Assembly (NCBI GenBank): GCA_013178375.1
Contig: JABLXQ010000014.1
Coordinates: 1 to 64,000 of the forward strand
Length of the DNA: 64,000 nucleotides
Source: Gammaproteobacteria bacterium
GTDB taxonomy: Bacteria > Pseudomonadota > Gammaproteobacteria > Pseudomonadales > Ketobacteraceae
Direction: 5' to 3'
Position 1 is the stretch's first letter, and each line of letters starts with the position of its first letter. This document shows positions 26,895 to 36,469 of this stretch, one piece after another. Position numbers and translations under genes: made by a program. Under the pieces are notes generated by a model, which was not told where the DNA came from, did no database searches, and was given only the letters and a program-made list of their open reading frames with translations.

Positions 26895-28532
26895 TTGGAC
26901 ACCATTCGCACTGTCAGTACCCAGCCCTTCAAGGATCAGAAGCCCGGCACCTCCGGCCTGCGCAAGAAGGTGCGCGTGTTCCAGCAGCCGCATTATCTGG
27001 AGAATTTCGTCCAGGCCATCGTCAATGCGCTGCCCGAGCAGCAGCGTCGGCGCCTGGTGTTGGGCGGTGACGGCCGCTTCTACAACCGGGAAGCGATCCA
27101 GACCATTCTGGAAATCCTGGTGGCTAATGGGGTGGGCGAGGTGCTGGTGGGCGAGGAGGGCATCCTGTCCACGCCAGCGGTATCGAACCTGATCCGGCAG
27201 TACCAGGCGGATGGCGGCATCGTGCTGTCCGCCAGCCATAATCCCGGCGGGCCGGACGAGGATTTCGGCATCAAGTTCAACAACGCCAGCGGCAGCCCGG
27301 CGCCGGAATCCCTGACCGAGCGCATGTACCAGGAAACCCTGTCCATCAACCAGTACAAGCGCCTGCCGCTGCCGCCGCTGGAACTGAAAGCCGGCCGCGA
27401 ATATCGCCACGGCAACACCCTGATCCGGGTACTGGACAGCGTGGACGACTACGCCGCGCTGATGACCCGCCTGTTTGATTTTGACCGTCTGCAGCGGGCG
27501 ATCCGCCAGGGCAAGGTGAGCCTGACCTTCGACGCCATGCACGCCGTGACCGGGCCCTACGCCCGCCGCATTTTCCACGACATGCTGGAATTGCCGGCCC
27601 ATTTGCTGCGCAATGTGCAGCCGCTGCCGGATTTTGGTGCCGGCCACCCGGACCCCAACCGCGTCCATGCCCATGAGCTGTGGGATGCCATGATGGCGGA
27701 CGGCGCGCCGGACCTGGGAGCTGCTTCTGACGGCGACGGCGACCGCAACATGATCATGGGCCGCAACATCTTTGTGAGCCCCAGCGACAGCCTGGCCCTG
27801 ATCGCCGAGCACCATCGCTGCATTCCCCAGTTTCGCTCCGGTCTGGCGGGCGTGGCCCGCTCCATGCCCACCAGCACCGCCATCGACCGCGTGGCGAAGC
27901 ACCTGAAAGTGCCCTGTTACGAGACGCCCACCGGCTGGAAGTTCTTCGGCAATCTGCTGGATGCGGGCAAGGTGCGGCTGTGTGGGGAGGAAAGTTTTGG
28001 CACAAGTGGCGATCACGTGCGGGAAAAAGATGGCGTGTGGGCGGTTCTGTGCTGGCTGAGCATTCTGGTGGACACTGGTCTGCCGGTGGATGAACTGCTG
28101 CTGCGGCATTGGCATGCCTTCGGTCGCAGCCATTATTGCCGTCATGACTATGAAGGGTTGGATGCTGCCGCTGCCGACGCAGTGCTGCAAGGGTTGCTGG
28201 CACAGGCCGGTTCGCTGCGTGGTACCAGCTGCGATTCTGCCAGTATCGCCACGGTGGATTCCTTTACCTATGAAGATCCGGTGGATGGCAGCGTGTCCCG
28301 CAACCAGGGCGTGCGTCTGCTGTTCGATAATGGCTCCCGTATCATTTACCGGTTGTCGGGCACCGGCACCGGCAGTGCCACCCTGCGGGTGTATCTGGAG
28401 CAACTGGAACAGCGGCGCGACAAGCTGGCGCTGGATTCCATCGAGCACAACCGGCGCCTGGGGCAGTTTGCCCATCAGGTCAGCCGTATCCAGGCCCTGA
28501 CCGGTGCGGCGGAGCCTTCGGTCATCACCTGA
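26895..28532 (+). CDS. pgm: Phosphoglucomutase, alpha-D-glucose specific
   Basis: Interconverts glucose 1-phosphate and glucose 6-phosphate; 545 residues, close to E. coli Pgm (546). Active-site phosphoserine loop is SASHNPGGPDEDFGIK, metal site DGDGDRNM, sugar-binding loop GEESFGTSGDH, and the C-terminal phosphate-binding region RLSGTGTGSATLRVY. The start is a TTG at 26895 preceded by AGGGAG; no ATG is available nearby in frame. Glucose 1-phosphate feeds nucleotide-sugar synthesis, including the dTDP-glucose used by the rmlB product further right. Divergent from ppnN across an AT-rich 167-bp promoter region. Confidence 0.96.
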   Translation: MDTIRTVSTQPFKDQKPGTSGLRKKVRVFQQPHYLENFVQAIVNALPEQQRRRLVLGGDGRFYNREAIQTILEILVANGVGEVLVGEEGILSTPAVSNLIRQYQADGGIVLSASHNPGGPDEDFGIKFNNASGSPAPESLTERMYQETLSINQYKRLPLPPLELKAGREYRHGNTLIRVLDSVDDYAALMTRLFDFDRLQRAIRQGKVSLTFDAMHAVTGPYARRIFHDMLELPAHLLRNVQPLPDFGAGHPDPNRVHAHELWDAMMADGAPDLGAASDGDGDRNMIMGRNIFVSPSDSLALIAEHHRCIPQFRSGLAGVARSMPTSTAIDRVAKHLKVPCYETPTGWKFFGNLLDAGKVRLCGEESFGTSGDHVREKDGVWAVLCWLSILVDTGLPVDELLLRHWHAFGRSHYCRHDYEGLDAAAADAVLQGLLAQAGSLRGTSCDSASIATVDSFTYEDPVDGSVSRNQGVRLLFDNGSRIIYRLSGTGTGSATLRVYLEQLEQRRDKLALDSIEHNRRLGQFAHQVSRIQALTGAAEPSVIT

Positions 28533-28553
28533 ACCGTTTGGCCGGCACCATCC

Positions 28554-28581
28554 GCCGCCGGCTCTTGACTGGGCCGGCGGC
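28554..28581. repeat. GC-rich inverted repeat downstream of pgm
   Basis: Perfect 9-bp arms GCCGCCGGC and GCCGGCGGC around a 10-nt loop, 21 bp after the pgm stop. No T-run follows, so if it ends transcription it does so weakly; it could instead protect the pgm mRNA 3' end. Confidence 0.5.
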
Positions 28582-28629
28582 AATCCACAGAATCCCTGAC
28601 TTCCCACGACAAGGCCCCCGGAATCAACG

Positions 28630-28938
28630 ATGAAAACAGCCGAACGCGCGCATGCCGAACTGGCCGGCGATGAACTGGACTACCAAATGTATTGCCATGC
28701 GTGCGCCGTTACCGGCCAGGCCGCGTCCCGCCAGGCTTTCGAGCAGGGTTATGGGGAAGGCAGATTTCACTTTCACCAGGACAAGGCACTGCTGGCGGAT
28801 ATGCTGGAAACCTACCGCATCAATGTGCAATACCTGGCGGACAGCTGGCTGGCGTCGAACCTTGTTTCCAGCGCCTGGGGCGAGACACCCAGCGAGGCGG
28901 TGTGCCGCCTGGTGCTGATCCTGAAGTCAAAATACTGA
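28630..28938 (+). CDS. Small hypothetical protein
   Basis: Protein of 102 residues without known domain. It is helical in prediction by eye, slightly acidic at the N-terminus, and contains CHAC near residue 23 and three histidines around residues 46-50. No signal peptide or membrane helix. Its ATG at 28630 has only a weak ribosome-binding site (CGGA). Codon use matches its neighbours. It lies alone between pgm and the crotonase gene, 62 bp before the latter. Function unknown. Confidence 0.55.
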   Translation: MKTAERAHAELAGDELDYQMYCHACAVTGQAASRQAFEQGYGEGRFHFHQDKALLADMLETYRINVQYLADSWLASNLVSSAWGETPSEAVCRLVLILKSKY

Positions 28939-29000
28939 TAACGACTGCTACCGGGCGAGCCGGCCTGCTGTAGTTCTCACCCTGTATAAATGGAGACGCC

Positions 29001-29801
29001 ATGAATCCGTCCCTGAAATTCCAGCTTGCCTCTGACGATATCGCGCTGATCACACTGAACCGTCCGGACCTGCGCAACGCCATCGACGAAGACATGATCG
29101 ACGGCATCGAGCGTGCGGTGCAGAAGGTGAATAGCGAGGACAACATCAAGGTGGTGGTTCTCACCGGCGCCGGCCCGGCTTTCTGCGCCGGCGGCAACGT
29201 CAAGGACATGCAGGCGAAAGCCAACATTTTCGGTGGCACGCCGGCCCAGATCCGCACCAACTACCAGCGCCATATCCAGCGCATTCCCCTGGCCCTTGCA
29301 GACCTGCGGGTGCCGGCGATCGCCGCGGTCAATGGTGCCGCTTACGGTGCCGGCTGTGACATGACCCTGATGTGCGACATGCGCATTGCCTCGGAACAGG
29401 CCACCTTTGCCGAAAGCTTCATCAAGCTGGGCCTGATTCCCGGCGACGGTGGCGCCTGGTTCCTGCCGCGTGCTGTGGGGCGTGCCCGGGCCGCGGAAAT
29501 GAGCTTCACCGGCGACGCAATCGATGCCAAAACCGCTCTGGAGTGGGGGCTGGTGAATCGCGTGGTCAGTGCTGACCAGCTGCTGCCAGAGGCGCTGGAG
29601 CTGGCCCGCCGCATCGCCCGCAACCCTGCCCACGCCATCCGCATGACCAAGCAATTGCTGAAGGAAAGTGAAGGCCAGTCACTGGCCAGCCTGCTGGAAC
29701 TGTCCGCCGGCCTGCAGTCCATTGCCCATTTCACCAAGGATCATGCGGAGGCCGTGAATGCCTTCCTGGAGAAGCGGCCCCCGGTATTCACCGGCGACTG
29801 A
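29001..29801 (+). CDS. Enoyl-CoA hydratase/isomerase family protein
   Basis: Crotonase-fold enzyme of 266 residues acting on acyl-CoA thioesters. The oxyanion-hole segments are AFCAGGNVKDM and VNGAAYGAGCDMTL. In classical hydratases two glutamates are catalytic; the second-Glu region here reads FIKLGLIPGDGGAWFLPRAVG, where Asp and Gly occupy the region, so the reaction (hydratase, isomerase or other) is uncertain. GGAG precedes the ATG. No other beta-oxidation gene adjoins it. It may serve fatty-acid or branched-chain degradation that feeds the propionyl-CoA route at the right end, which is inference. Confidence 0.9.
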   Translation: MNPSLKFQLASDDIALITLNRPDLRNAIDEDMIDGIERAVQKVNSEDNIKVVVLTGAGPAFCAGGNVKDMQAKANIFGGTPAQIRTNYQRHIQRIPLALADLRVPAIAAVNGAAYGAGCDMTLMCDMRIASEQATFAESFIKLGLIPGDGGAWFLPRAVGRARAAEMSFTGDAIDAKTALEWGLVNRVVSADQLLPEALELARRIARNPAHAIRMTKQLLKESEGQSLASLLELSAGLQSIAHFTKDHAEAVNAFLEKRPPVFTGD

Positions 29802-29887
29802 CCGGCGCAATTGCCGGCAAACGCTATACTCTTCATTGCGTTGGCCATTCTGGTGGTTCTTGCAAGACAACCTGCCGAGGGGGCGGA

Positions 29888-30928
29888 GTGACTAATCCGG
29901 CACTCAGAATCCAGTTGTTAAGAAAGCTGTGGGTCCACCTGACGCCACGGGAAATGTACGGCCTGACGCCCCCTGACCGGGTGCAGCGGGCCGGTCAGAA
30001 CCTGGGCGAGGTGCGGCGCAAGGAGCTGGCCAACCTGCTGGGCATTGAACGCCAGCTGCACGAACTGCGGCGCGGTCACGCCAGCCTGGATGCCGGCGGC
30101 AAGATCATCAAGTCGGCGGAAATCCGTGATATCCGCGAAGTGAAATTCTCCTCCATCATCGAGGCGGCCGAGCAGCAGGAAGTTCAGAGCGAGGTGCTGC
30201 CGGATCTGCCCAAAATGCTCGAGAATGCGCTGGAAATAGCGCGTTACGACCAGTTGGAACGGTTGTTGCGGCTGCAGAAACTCTACCTGCTCACCGAGCG
30301 CATCATCCTGGGCCTGGACGTGGATGACATCGACACCGGCGCGCTGGACCGGCGCTGGTTCAATCGCTGGAAACTCAATGCCTGCGAGATTTCCAACGGC
30401 GCGCTGCAGCAATTGTGGGCCCGTATTCTGGTGCGCGAGCTGCGGGCACCGGGCAGCACCAGCCTGAAGGCGCTGGAATACCTGTCCTTTTTTACCCTGC
30501 AAGACGCGGAAAACCTCAACCGCATCGCGTCCTGGGCGCTGGAGGATTTCATCTACCGCAGTGCGCTGCAGGCGTTGCCCAATCATTTCGACGCTGACCT
30601 GTTCGACCGGCTGGAAGAGCAGGGCATCCTGCGTGGCGTGTTTGGCAAGGTGCTGTCGAAAGCCCTGCTCAGTACCCGCCTGGACAGCTTCGAATGCCAA
30701 TTGGCGCTGGCGGACCGCCGCCTGATCGTCAGCAGCCCCCAGCCCCGCACCGAGCTGCACGTGCCGGCCTACATCATCACCCGGGTCGGACGCGAGCTGC
30801 TGAGCCTGGTGGCGCCACCGGCTGACGCCGACTACCTGGAACTGGTCAGGCAGGATCTCCAGGCCCGCGGCATGACCGTGCGCGTTGCCGAGCTGCCGCG
30901 TGATACCCCCAGCTTGGAAGTTGGCTGA
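29888..30928 (+). CDS. DUF2806-like hypothetical protein
   Basis: Protein of 346 residues, start GTG at 29888 with GGGGGCGG upstream. No signal peptide or membrane helix. Most of the protein is charged alpha-helix. The central part (ACEISNGALQQLWARILVREL followed by GSTSLKALEYLSFF, quoted in parts) resembles DUF2806, whose members contain a 'W-A-x-L/I-L' helix before a region on ordered domain use; biochemical role unknown. It has its own short promoter space after the crotonase and is 76 bp before the PilZ-DUF1631 gene on the same strand, so the two may be co-transcribed. Confidence 0.6.
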   Translation: MTNPALRIQLLRKLWVHLTPREMYGLTPPDRVQRAGQNLGEVRRKELANLLGIERQLHELRRGHASLDAGGKIIKSAEIRDIREVKFSSIIEAAEQQEVQSEVLPDLPKMLENALEIARYDQLERLLRLQKLYLLTERIILGLDVDDIDTGALDRRWFNRWKLNACEISNGALQQLWARILVRELRAPGSTSLKALEYLSFFTLQDAENLNRIASWALEDFIYRSALQALPNHFDADLFDRLEEQGILRGVFGKVLSKALLSTRLDSFECQLALADRRLIVSSPQPRTELHVPAYIITRVGRELLSLVAPPADADYLELVRQDLQARGMTVRVAELPRDTPSLEVG

Positions 30929-31004
30929 TTTTCCTCGACTTACCTGTGATCCTCCGGTTTTTGTCTAAACTTGTTTTGGACAGGCCGAATTTTGACGTTT
31001 GACA

Positions 31005-34000
31005 ATGGGTGGTGTCGTGGACCAGCGGAAGTTTCCCAGACAGGGGTTGGGGGTTGATGCAATTTTTGTCATCGCAGACGACGGTGGCAACAGCGGGATT
31101 ATCCAGGACTTCAATCAGGAAGGGCTGTTCATCACCTACAGCGACGACGATCAGTTCATTGAACTCAAGCGTCGCCGGATTGACCCCGGTACCGCGCTGG
31201 ATGTGTTGCTGGAGCAGGATGGACGCCAGATCAGCATCGCCGGCCGGATCGTGCACATCAACGACGGCGGCATCGGCGTTACCCTCACAGGCGACAAACG
31301 CCGCAGCTACCAGCTTCTGGATACGGCCCGCCGCCGCCACGACGCCGCCGCCCTGGACACCACCAACCAGTTTGTCAGTGGCCACCGCATTTCCGATGAC
31401 GCCCGCAAGATCAAGATTCTCAATGCCTGTAACGATCACCTGAAAGCGTTTCTGAACGAAATGCTGCAGGAATATTTCGCCGTGCTGGACGAAACGCTGA
31501 TCAAGGAAGCGAGCAAACAGAAGAACGATGCCGCGCAACATCCGTTTTTTGACGCTATCGCCTACTTCAAGCGCAGTCGCAGCAGGCTGCCGGAACTGGT
31601 GATCGGCAAGCTGCTATCCGATGCCCAGGATATCGTGCACGGCCGCTACAAGGCGCCGGCCAGTGTCAACGTACAAAGCACCAGCGGCGCTGAGCTGTCG
31701 CTGGTGGAAAAAAGCGAATTCGAAGACTGGTTAATCATGCGGGTTGTGGTGTCGCGGGCTGAACTGCAATTGCGCGATCCCATGATAGAACTGCAGTTGC
31801 GCCTGGATGCAGCATTTGGCAAGGATGATGGCAAACGCCTGGTGAATCCCTACGCGCCTTCCGCCATCGCACAGTCGTATCACTCCGCCATTCATGGCTA
31901 CAAACTGTCGTCGACGCTGGAACGTCTGGTGTTCAAGGTGTTCCAGGAAGTCGTGCTGAATAATCTTTCGCGACTGTACAAATCGCTCAACAACACGTTT
32001 GTGAAATTCGGCGTGTTGCCGGACGTGGATGTGACCCGCTACCTGGCGGCGGAAGCGATGAAAAAACACAAGTCCGCCAATCCGATCCTGCCTAAACCGG
32101 TGCCAGCCCCGCAACCAGCGGTGCCACAACCACTTGCGTCTAAACAGGCGCAACCGGCGCCGGCTTCTGCACCTGCTACTGCAGCAACGTCAACGGCCAG
32201 TGCAGCGGCAGGGCAGTCCGCCATTACATCGCCGCTGCGGGCCGCCTCCGGTGCAATTCCGGGAGCCTATTCAGCGGTGAAGGAGGGGCTGGAACGGGCT
32301 CGCAACGCCTACAGTGCCGCCACCAAGCTGATGAGTGTGCACCGCAATCTGGAGCAGGAGAATTCCGCGCAGGTACGGCAGCCAGAATCGCTGCAGCAAC
32401 CCATTCCCGCGTCCCAGCCGGTTTTTCGGGCCATCGGCAGCATGCAGCAGGGTTTGTTGCAGGGCAGCATCGACCTGGACGAGCCCGGTTCGCTGTCACA
32501 CCACCTGGCGCAGGCATCCGGTGTCAGCATCAGCCAGCTGCCGCCACAGGAACTGGAATCGGCGGAGATGGTGGAAAACCTGTTCAGCAATATCGTTGAA
32601 CACCAGCGTATCCTGGACGATCTGAAATCGGAAATGCGCAAACTGGAAGTGCCCATTCTGCGGGTATTGCTGCAGGATCCGAAGCTGTTTTCCGCCGATT
32701 ATCATCCGGCACGGCAAATGGTGAATTACGTTTCGTTGCTGGCGGACCGCGACAGCGTGAATATTCAGGCGAACCGGTCAGCCATCGTCGACAGCATTCG
32801 CCTGGTGCTGGAAGCGCCGCAGGAAGACAACGCCGTTTTCGACGCCGCGCTGGGCAAGCTCGACAAGCTGGTGGAACGGGAAAAGAAAATCATCGAGCGC
32901 AATGTGGCGCGGGTGACGGAAGCATGCGAAGGCCAGCAGCGGATCAGGCTGGGCAACGAACGGGTGGAACGGGAACTGGCGCGACGCCTGAGTGATGTTC
33001 TGATTCCCCGCGAGATGCATGATCTGATCCAGACTGGTTGGAAAGATCTCATGCGCCTGTGTTTTTTACGCGAAGGTGTGGAGAGCAGAGCATGGGAAAT
33101 GACACTGGTGGTGATCGATCAGCTAGTGCTGCGACTGGTGGTCGGGCGCTACGACGAACAGGCGCTGCTTTTCAAAGTGGAAGAACTGATCAAGCTGATC
33201 CGCAAGGGGCTGTCGAAAGTACCTTCCTCCAAGCACAAGCATGATGCACTGATCGACGCGCTGGAGGAATTGCTGAAAAACGGGGTAACGGCGGGGACCG
33301 AGCTGGTGACCTGGACCGCTGCGACACGTCCCGATGATACCGTCAGCCAGACCGATGAGGATGACAAGACGCTGCAGCGCTGGGCGAAGCGTGCTCGCGG
33401 CCTGAAGGAATCGCAGTGGCTGGAATTCGACGCCCGCTCGGAATCGTCGCATCTCTATCAGCTGGCCTGGGTTGCCGATCAGCAGGAACGTTTCGTTTTC
33501 GTCAACCATCACGGCATGAAAGTCGCCGATCTGGCGCTGGACGAAGTGGCACTCAAACTCAAATCCGGCGAAATTGTGGTGCTGAGTGATGCCGGATTGC
33601 CGGCGGTGGAAAAAGGACTCGATTCTCTGGTGCAAAAAATCTATGACCAGCTTGCCTTTGAATCCGCACACGACCAGCTTACCGGCATGAAAACCCGCAA
33701 GGAATTCGAACGTTGTCTGGCACAGGCAGTGGCGCGGTCCAAACGCAATAACCAGTACTATGTGCTGATCTATATGGATATCCTTCAGTTCAAGATCATC
33801 AACAACACCTGCGGCTACGAAGCGGGTGACAGCCTGCTGCGGGAATTTGGTGAACGCATTCGCAGCGTGCTGGGCGACGATATGGTGGCTGGCCGTATCG
33901 GTGGCAATGAATTCGCAATCCTGGTGCCAACCGAATCCGAACACAAAGGCTTTTTGTTGGCAACGGAATTCAAGGCGGCGGTGGAGGAGAAGCGGTTCAG

Positions 34001-34955
34001 CGCCAGCAACCAGAGCTTTGCGATTGAAATCGTAGTATCGCTGGTGGGTTTCGATCAGAACAACGATCAGGTGCTGGAACTGTTGCGCTCGGTGGAATCG
34101 GCGGCGGTGATCACCAAGAAATCCGGACACAGGGAAATTCAGGTGGTGCGTCCAGGGGATTCCCGGATCGAGGAGCGTGACGAAGTCATGTCCTGGGTGG
34201 CGCGCATCAATCGCGCCCTGGATCAGAATACGCTGAAATTGCGTTGTCAGAAGATCGCGCCGGTAGCCGTCGATTCCGGCAGCCTGCCCCATTATGAAAT
34301 CCTGCTGACGGTGGTGGACGACAAGGGTGAGCATCTGCCGCCGGCGGACTTCATTCGCGCTGCCGAAGAATACAGCCGCATGGGAGCGGTGGACCGCTGG
34401 GTGATCGAAACCGTGTTGAGCTGGATGGTGAAGAATCGCAGCGTGCTGGAAACAATGGGTGGCTTTTCCATCAACCTGTCCGGCCATTCCATGAATGATG
34501 ATTCCTTCCTGGATTTCATGTTTGAAAATCTGGTGCGGTACGAGGTCCCCCGTGACAAGCTGATTTTTGAAGTGACCGAAACCACTGCAGTGGCAAACCT
34601 TGAAGACGCCGCCGATTTTATCCAGGAAATGCGCAGCATCGGTTGTCGCTTTTCGCTGGATGATTTCGGTGCCGGGCAGTCATCGTATGCCTACCTCAAG
34701 CGTCTGCCAGTGGATTTCATCAAGATCGACGGTGCTTTCGTCAAGAATATTGCCAGCGACGATGTGGACTATGCGCTGGTCAAATCCATCACCGAAATGG
34801 GGCATTTCCTCAATAAGAAAATCATTGCGGAATATGTGTCGGATGCAGACATTCTGGAAGTGGTCTCTGATATTGGCGTTGACTATGTCCAGGGCTTTCA
34901 TCTGGGCCGGCCGCAGCTTCTGGACGAGCTCTCGGCCGGGGATGTGGTGGCGTGA
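31005..34955 (+). CDS. PilZ-DUF1631-GGDEF-EAL cyclic-di-GMP protein
   Basis: Very large signalling protein of 1316 residues. PilZ-like domain (1-105; RKFPR and DFNQEG, where Asn replaces the usual Ser of the binding motif). DUF1631 region (about 140-860), interrupted by an Ala/Pro/Gln-rich linker (about 365-425). GGDEF-type domain (about 885-1055) with the signature changed to GGNEF and no RxxD site, so cyclase activity is doubtful. EAL domain (about 1065-1310): signature EIL instead of EAL, but the Asn (NLSG), ETTA Glu, DDFGAG, IKIDGAFV, AEYV and YVQGFHLG elements remain, so phosphodiesterase activity is possible. Start at ATG 31005 or GTG 31017. Its stop overlaps the amidase start (GTGA). 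Confidence 0.9.
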   Translation: MGGVVDQRKFPRQGLGVDAIFVIADDGGNSGIIQDFNQEGLFITYSDDDQFIELKRRRIDPGTALDVLLEQDGRQISIAGRIVHINDGGIGVTLTGDKRRSYQLLDTARRRHDAAALDTTNQFVSGHRISDDARKIKILNACNDHLKAFLNEMLQEYFAVLDETLIKEASKQKNDAAQHPFFDAIAYFKRSRSRLPELVIGKLLSDAQDIVHGRYKAPASVNVQSTSGAELSLVEKSEFEDWLIMRVVVSRAELQLRDPMIELQLRLDAAFGKDDGKRLVNPYAPSAIAQSYHSAIHGYKLSSTLERLVFKVFQEVVLNNLSRLYKSLNNTFVKFGVLPDVDVTRYLAAEAMKKHKSANPILPKPVPAPQPAVPQPLASKQAQPAPASAPATAATSTASAAAGQSAITSPLRAASGAIPGAYSAVKEGLERARNAYSAATKLMSVHRNLEQENSAQVRQPESLQQPIPASQPVFRAIGSMQQGLLQGSIDLDEPGSLSHHLAQASGVSISQLPPQELESAEMVENLFSNIVEHQRILDDLKSEMRKLEVPILRVLLQDPKLFSADYHPARQMVNYVSLLADRDSVNIQANRSAIVDSIRLVLEAPQEDNAVFDAALGKLDKLVEREKKIIERNVARVTEACEGQQRIRLGNERVERELARRLSDVLIPREMHDLIQTGWKDLMRLCFLREGVESRAWEMTLVVIDQLVLRLVVGRYDEQALLFKVEELIKLIRKGLSKVPSSKHKHDALIDALEELLKNGVTAGTELVTWTAATRPDDTVSQTDEDDKTLQRWAKRARGLKESQWLEFDARSESSHLYQLAWVADQQERFVFVNHHGMKVADLALDEVALKLKSGEIVVLSDAGLPAVEKGLDSLVQKIYDQLAFESAHDQLTGMKTRKEFERCLAQAVARSKRNNQYYVLIYMDILQFKIINNTCGYEAGDSLLREFGERIRSVLGDDMVAGRIGGNEFAILVPTESEHKGFLLATEFKAAVEEKRFSASNQSFAIEIVVSLVGFDQNNDQVLELLRSVESAAVITKKSGHREIQVVRPGDSRIEERDEVMSWVARINRALDQNTLKLRCQKIAPVAVDSGSLPHYEILLTVVDDKGEHLPPADFIRAAEEYSRMGAVDRWVIETVLSWMVKNRSVLETMGGFSINLSGHSMNDDSFLDFMFENLVRYEVPRDKLIFEVTETTAVANLEDAADFIQEMRSIGCRFSLDDFGAGQSSYAYLKRLPVDFIKIDGAFVKNIASDDVDYALVKSITEMGHFLNKKIIAEYVSDADILEVVSDIGVDYVQGFHLGRPQLLDELSAGDVVA

Positions 34956-36442
34956 TCAGGTTTGATGAATACCGCCAGCTGGATGCCTGTGGCATGGCAG
35001 AGCTGGTACGGCGCGGAGAAGTGACGGCGCAGGAACTGCTGGAGTGTGCCATTGCCCGCGCGCAGCAGGTCAATCCCGCCATCAACGCGATCAATGTGCC
35101 GATGTTTGCCAATGTGCGCCGTCATGTGCAACGGCATCCGCCGCAGGGACCTTTTGCCGGCGTTCCCATCGTATTGAAGGATTTGCTCGCCAATTTCGCG
35201 GACGTGCCCACCAGCAACGGCTCACGCGCCTGGCGCTATTGCGTCGCAGGGCATCATTCCACCCTGGTGGAGCGGTTGTGCGCGCAGGGTCTGCTGGTGA
35301 TCGGCAAGACCAACACACCGGAACTCGGGCTGCTCGCAACAACAGAAAATCGCGCGTTCGGCATCACCCGCAATCCCTGGGATCTGAGCCGCACGGCGGG
35401 TGGTTCCAGTGGTGGTACGGCGGCGGCCGTTGCCGCAGGCATTGTGCCGTTCGGTTCTGCTGGCGACGGCGGTGGTTCGATCCGGATTCCATCTGCCTGC
35501 TGTGGTCTGTTCGGGCTGAAACCCAGCCGGGGATTGGTACCGTCCGGACCGGATTACGGTGAAGTCTGGGATGGTGCTTCGGTGGAACACGTGATCACCC
35601 GCAGCGTACGCGATTCTGCCGCCATGCTCGATGTTCTGGCAGGCGGTGATGCGGCGTCGCACGTGGTATTGCCGTCCACGGAGAACAGTTATCTGCAGGC
35701 ACTGGAGCAACCCCTTCCCAAATTGAAAATCGGGTTCAGCACCGAGTCACCCATGGGTGGCACGGTGGCGGTTGAATGCCGTGACGCTGTGCGCAACGTG
35801 GCTGATCTGCTGCAATCGCTGGGGCATGAGGTGCACGAGGCTGCACCTGATGGAATCGATACCACCCGACTGTCCCGCGCATACGCCGACATTTATCTGG
35901 CCCACGTGCTGGCCGATGTGTTGCAGATTGAACGCGCACACGGGCGCCGCTATGCCGCGCGCAATTTCGAACCGGCCACACTGTTTATCGCCAATCTCGG
36001 GCGGCGCTTTTCCGCCGGCGCCTATTTGCGTTCACGTCAGTACTGGGTCCAGTTGCGCCGGCTCATGGCGGAATTTCATAACCGTTATGATTTGTGGCTG
36101 ACACCCATTCTTGCAGCGGAGCCCTATCGTCTGGGTGAGTTGCGTTCCAGCCGGGTGGAGGAGCAGGCGATGGATATTCTCAATCGTTCCGGGCTGCATC
36201 GCCTGGTGCCATTGTCGCAGTACTATCACATCTCGCTGCAGCAATTGCAGCGGGTACCTTTCACACAGATTGCCAATCTGACCGGACAACCGGCCATGTC
36301 GGTTCCGCTGGTGTGGAGTCGCAATGGACTGCCAATGGGTGTGCAATTGGTGGGACCGATTGGCTCAGACCGGCGTCTGTTGCAACTGGCGCGGCAGCTC
36401 GAGCTGGCTCGCCCCTGGTTTCATCAGCAGCCGCGGTTGTGA
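34952..36442 (+). CDS. Amidase-signature family hydrolase
   Basis: Protein of 496 residues with the Ser-cisSer-Lys triad of amidases: Lys76 in VPIVLKD, the cis-Ser in TAGGSSGG (152/153) and nucleophile Ser176 in GDGGGSIRIP. It hydrolyses a C-N bond of an unknown amide; no signal peptide, so cytosolic. GTG start overlapping the stop of the PilZ-DUF1631 gene by 4 nt, meaning tight translational coupling to a cyclic-di-GMP protein. It is not GatA: gatB and gatC are absent and the C-terminus differs from the tRNA amidotransferase subunit. Converges with the HD-GYP gene. Confidence 0.9.
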   Translation: MIRFDEYRQLDACGMAELVRRGEVTAQELLECAIARAQQVNPAINAINVPMFANVRRHVQRHPPQGPFAGVPIVLKDLLANFADVPTSNGSRAWRYCVAGHHSTLVERLCAQGLLVIGKTNTPELGLLATTENRAFGITRNPWDLSRTAGGSSGGTAAAVAAGIVPFGSAGDGGGSIRIPSACCGLFGLKPSRGLVPSGPDYGEVWDGASVEHVITRSVRDSAAMLDVLAGGDAASHVVLPSTENSYLQALEQPLPKLKIGFSTESPMGGTVAVECRDAVRNVADLLQSLGHEVHEAAPDGIDTTRLSRAYADIYLAHVLADVLQIERAHGRRYAARNFEPATLFIANLGRRFSAGAYLRSRQYWVQLRRLMAEFHNRYDLWLTPILAAEPYRLGELRSSRVEEQAMDILNRSGLHRLVPLSQYYHISLQQLQRVPFTQIANLTGQPAMSVPLVWSRNGLPMGVQLVGPIGSDRRLLQLARQLELARPWFHQQPRL

Positions 36443-36469
36443 AGGGCGGTAATCAGAGCAGGATGGTGA

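Noticed and set aside
26889-28607. Minus-strand open frame of 572 codons opposite pgm
   Set aside because: Shadow of the GC-rich pgm codon pattern; no start context and no family match.
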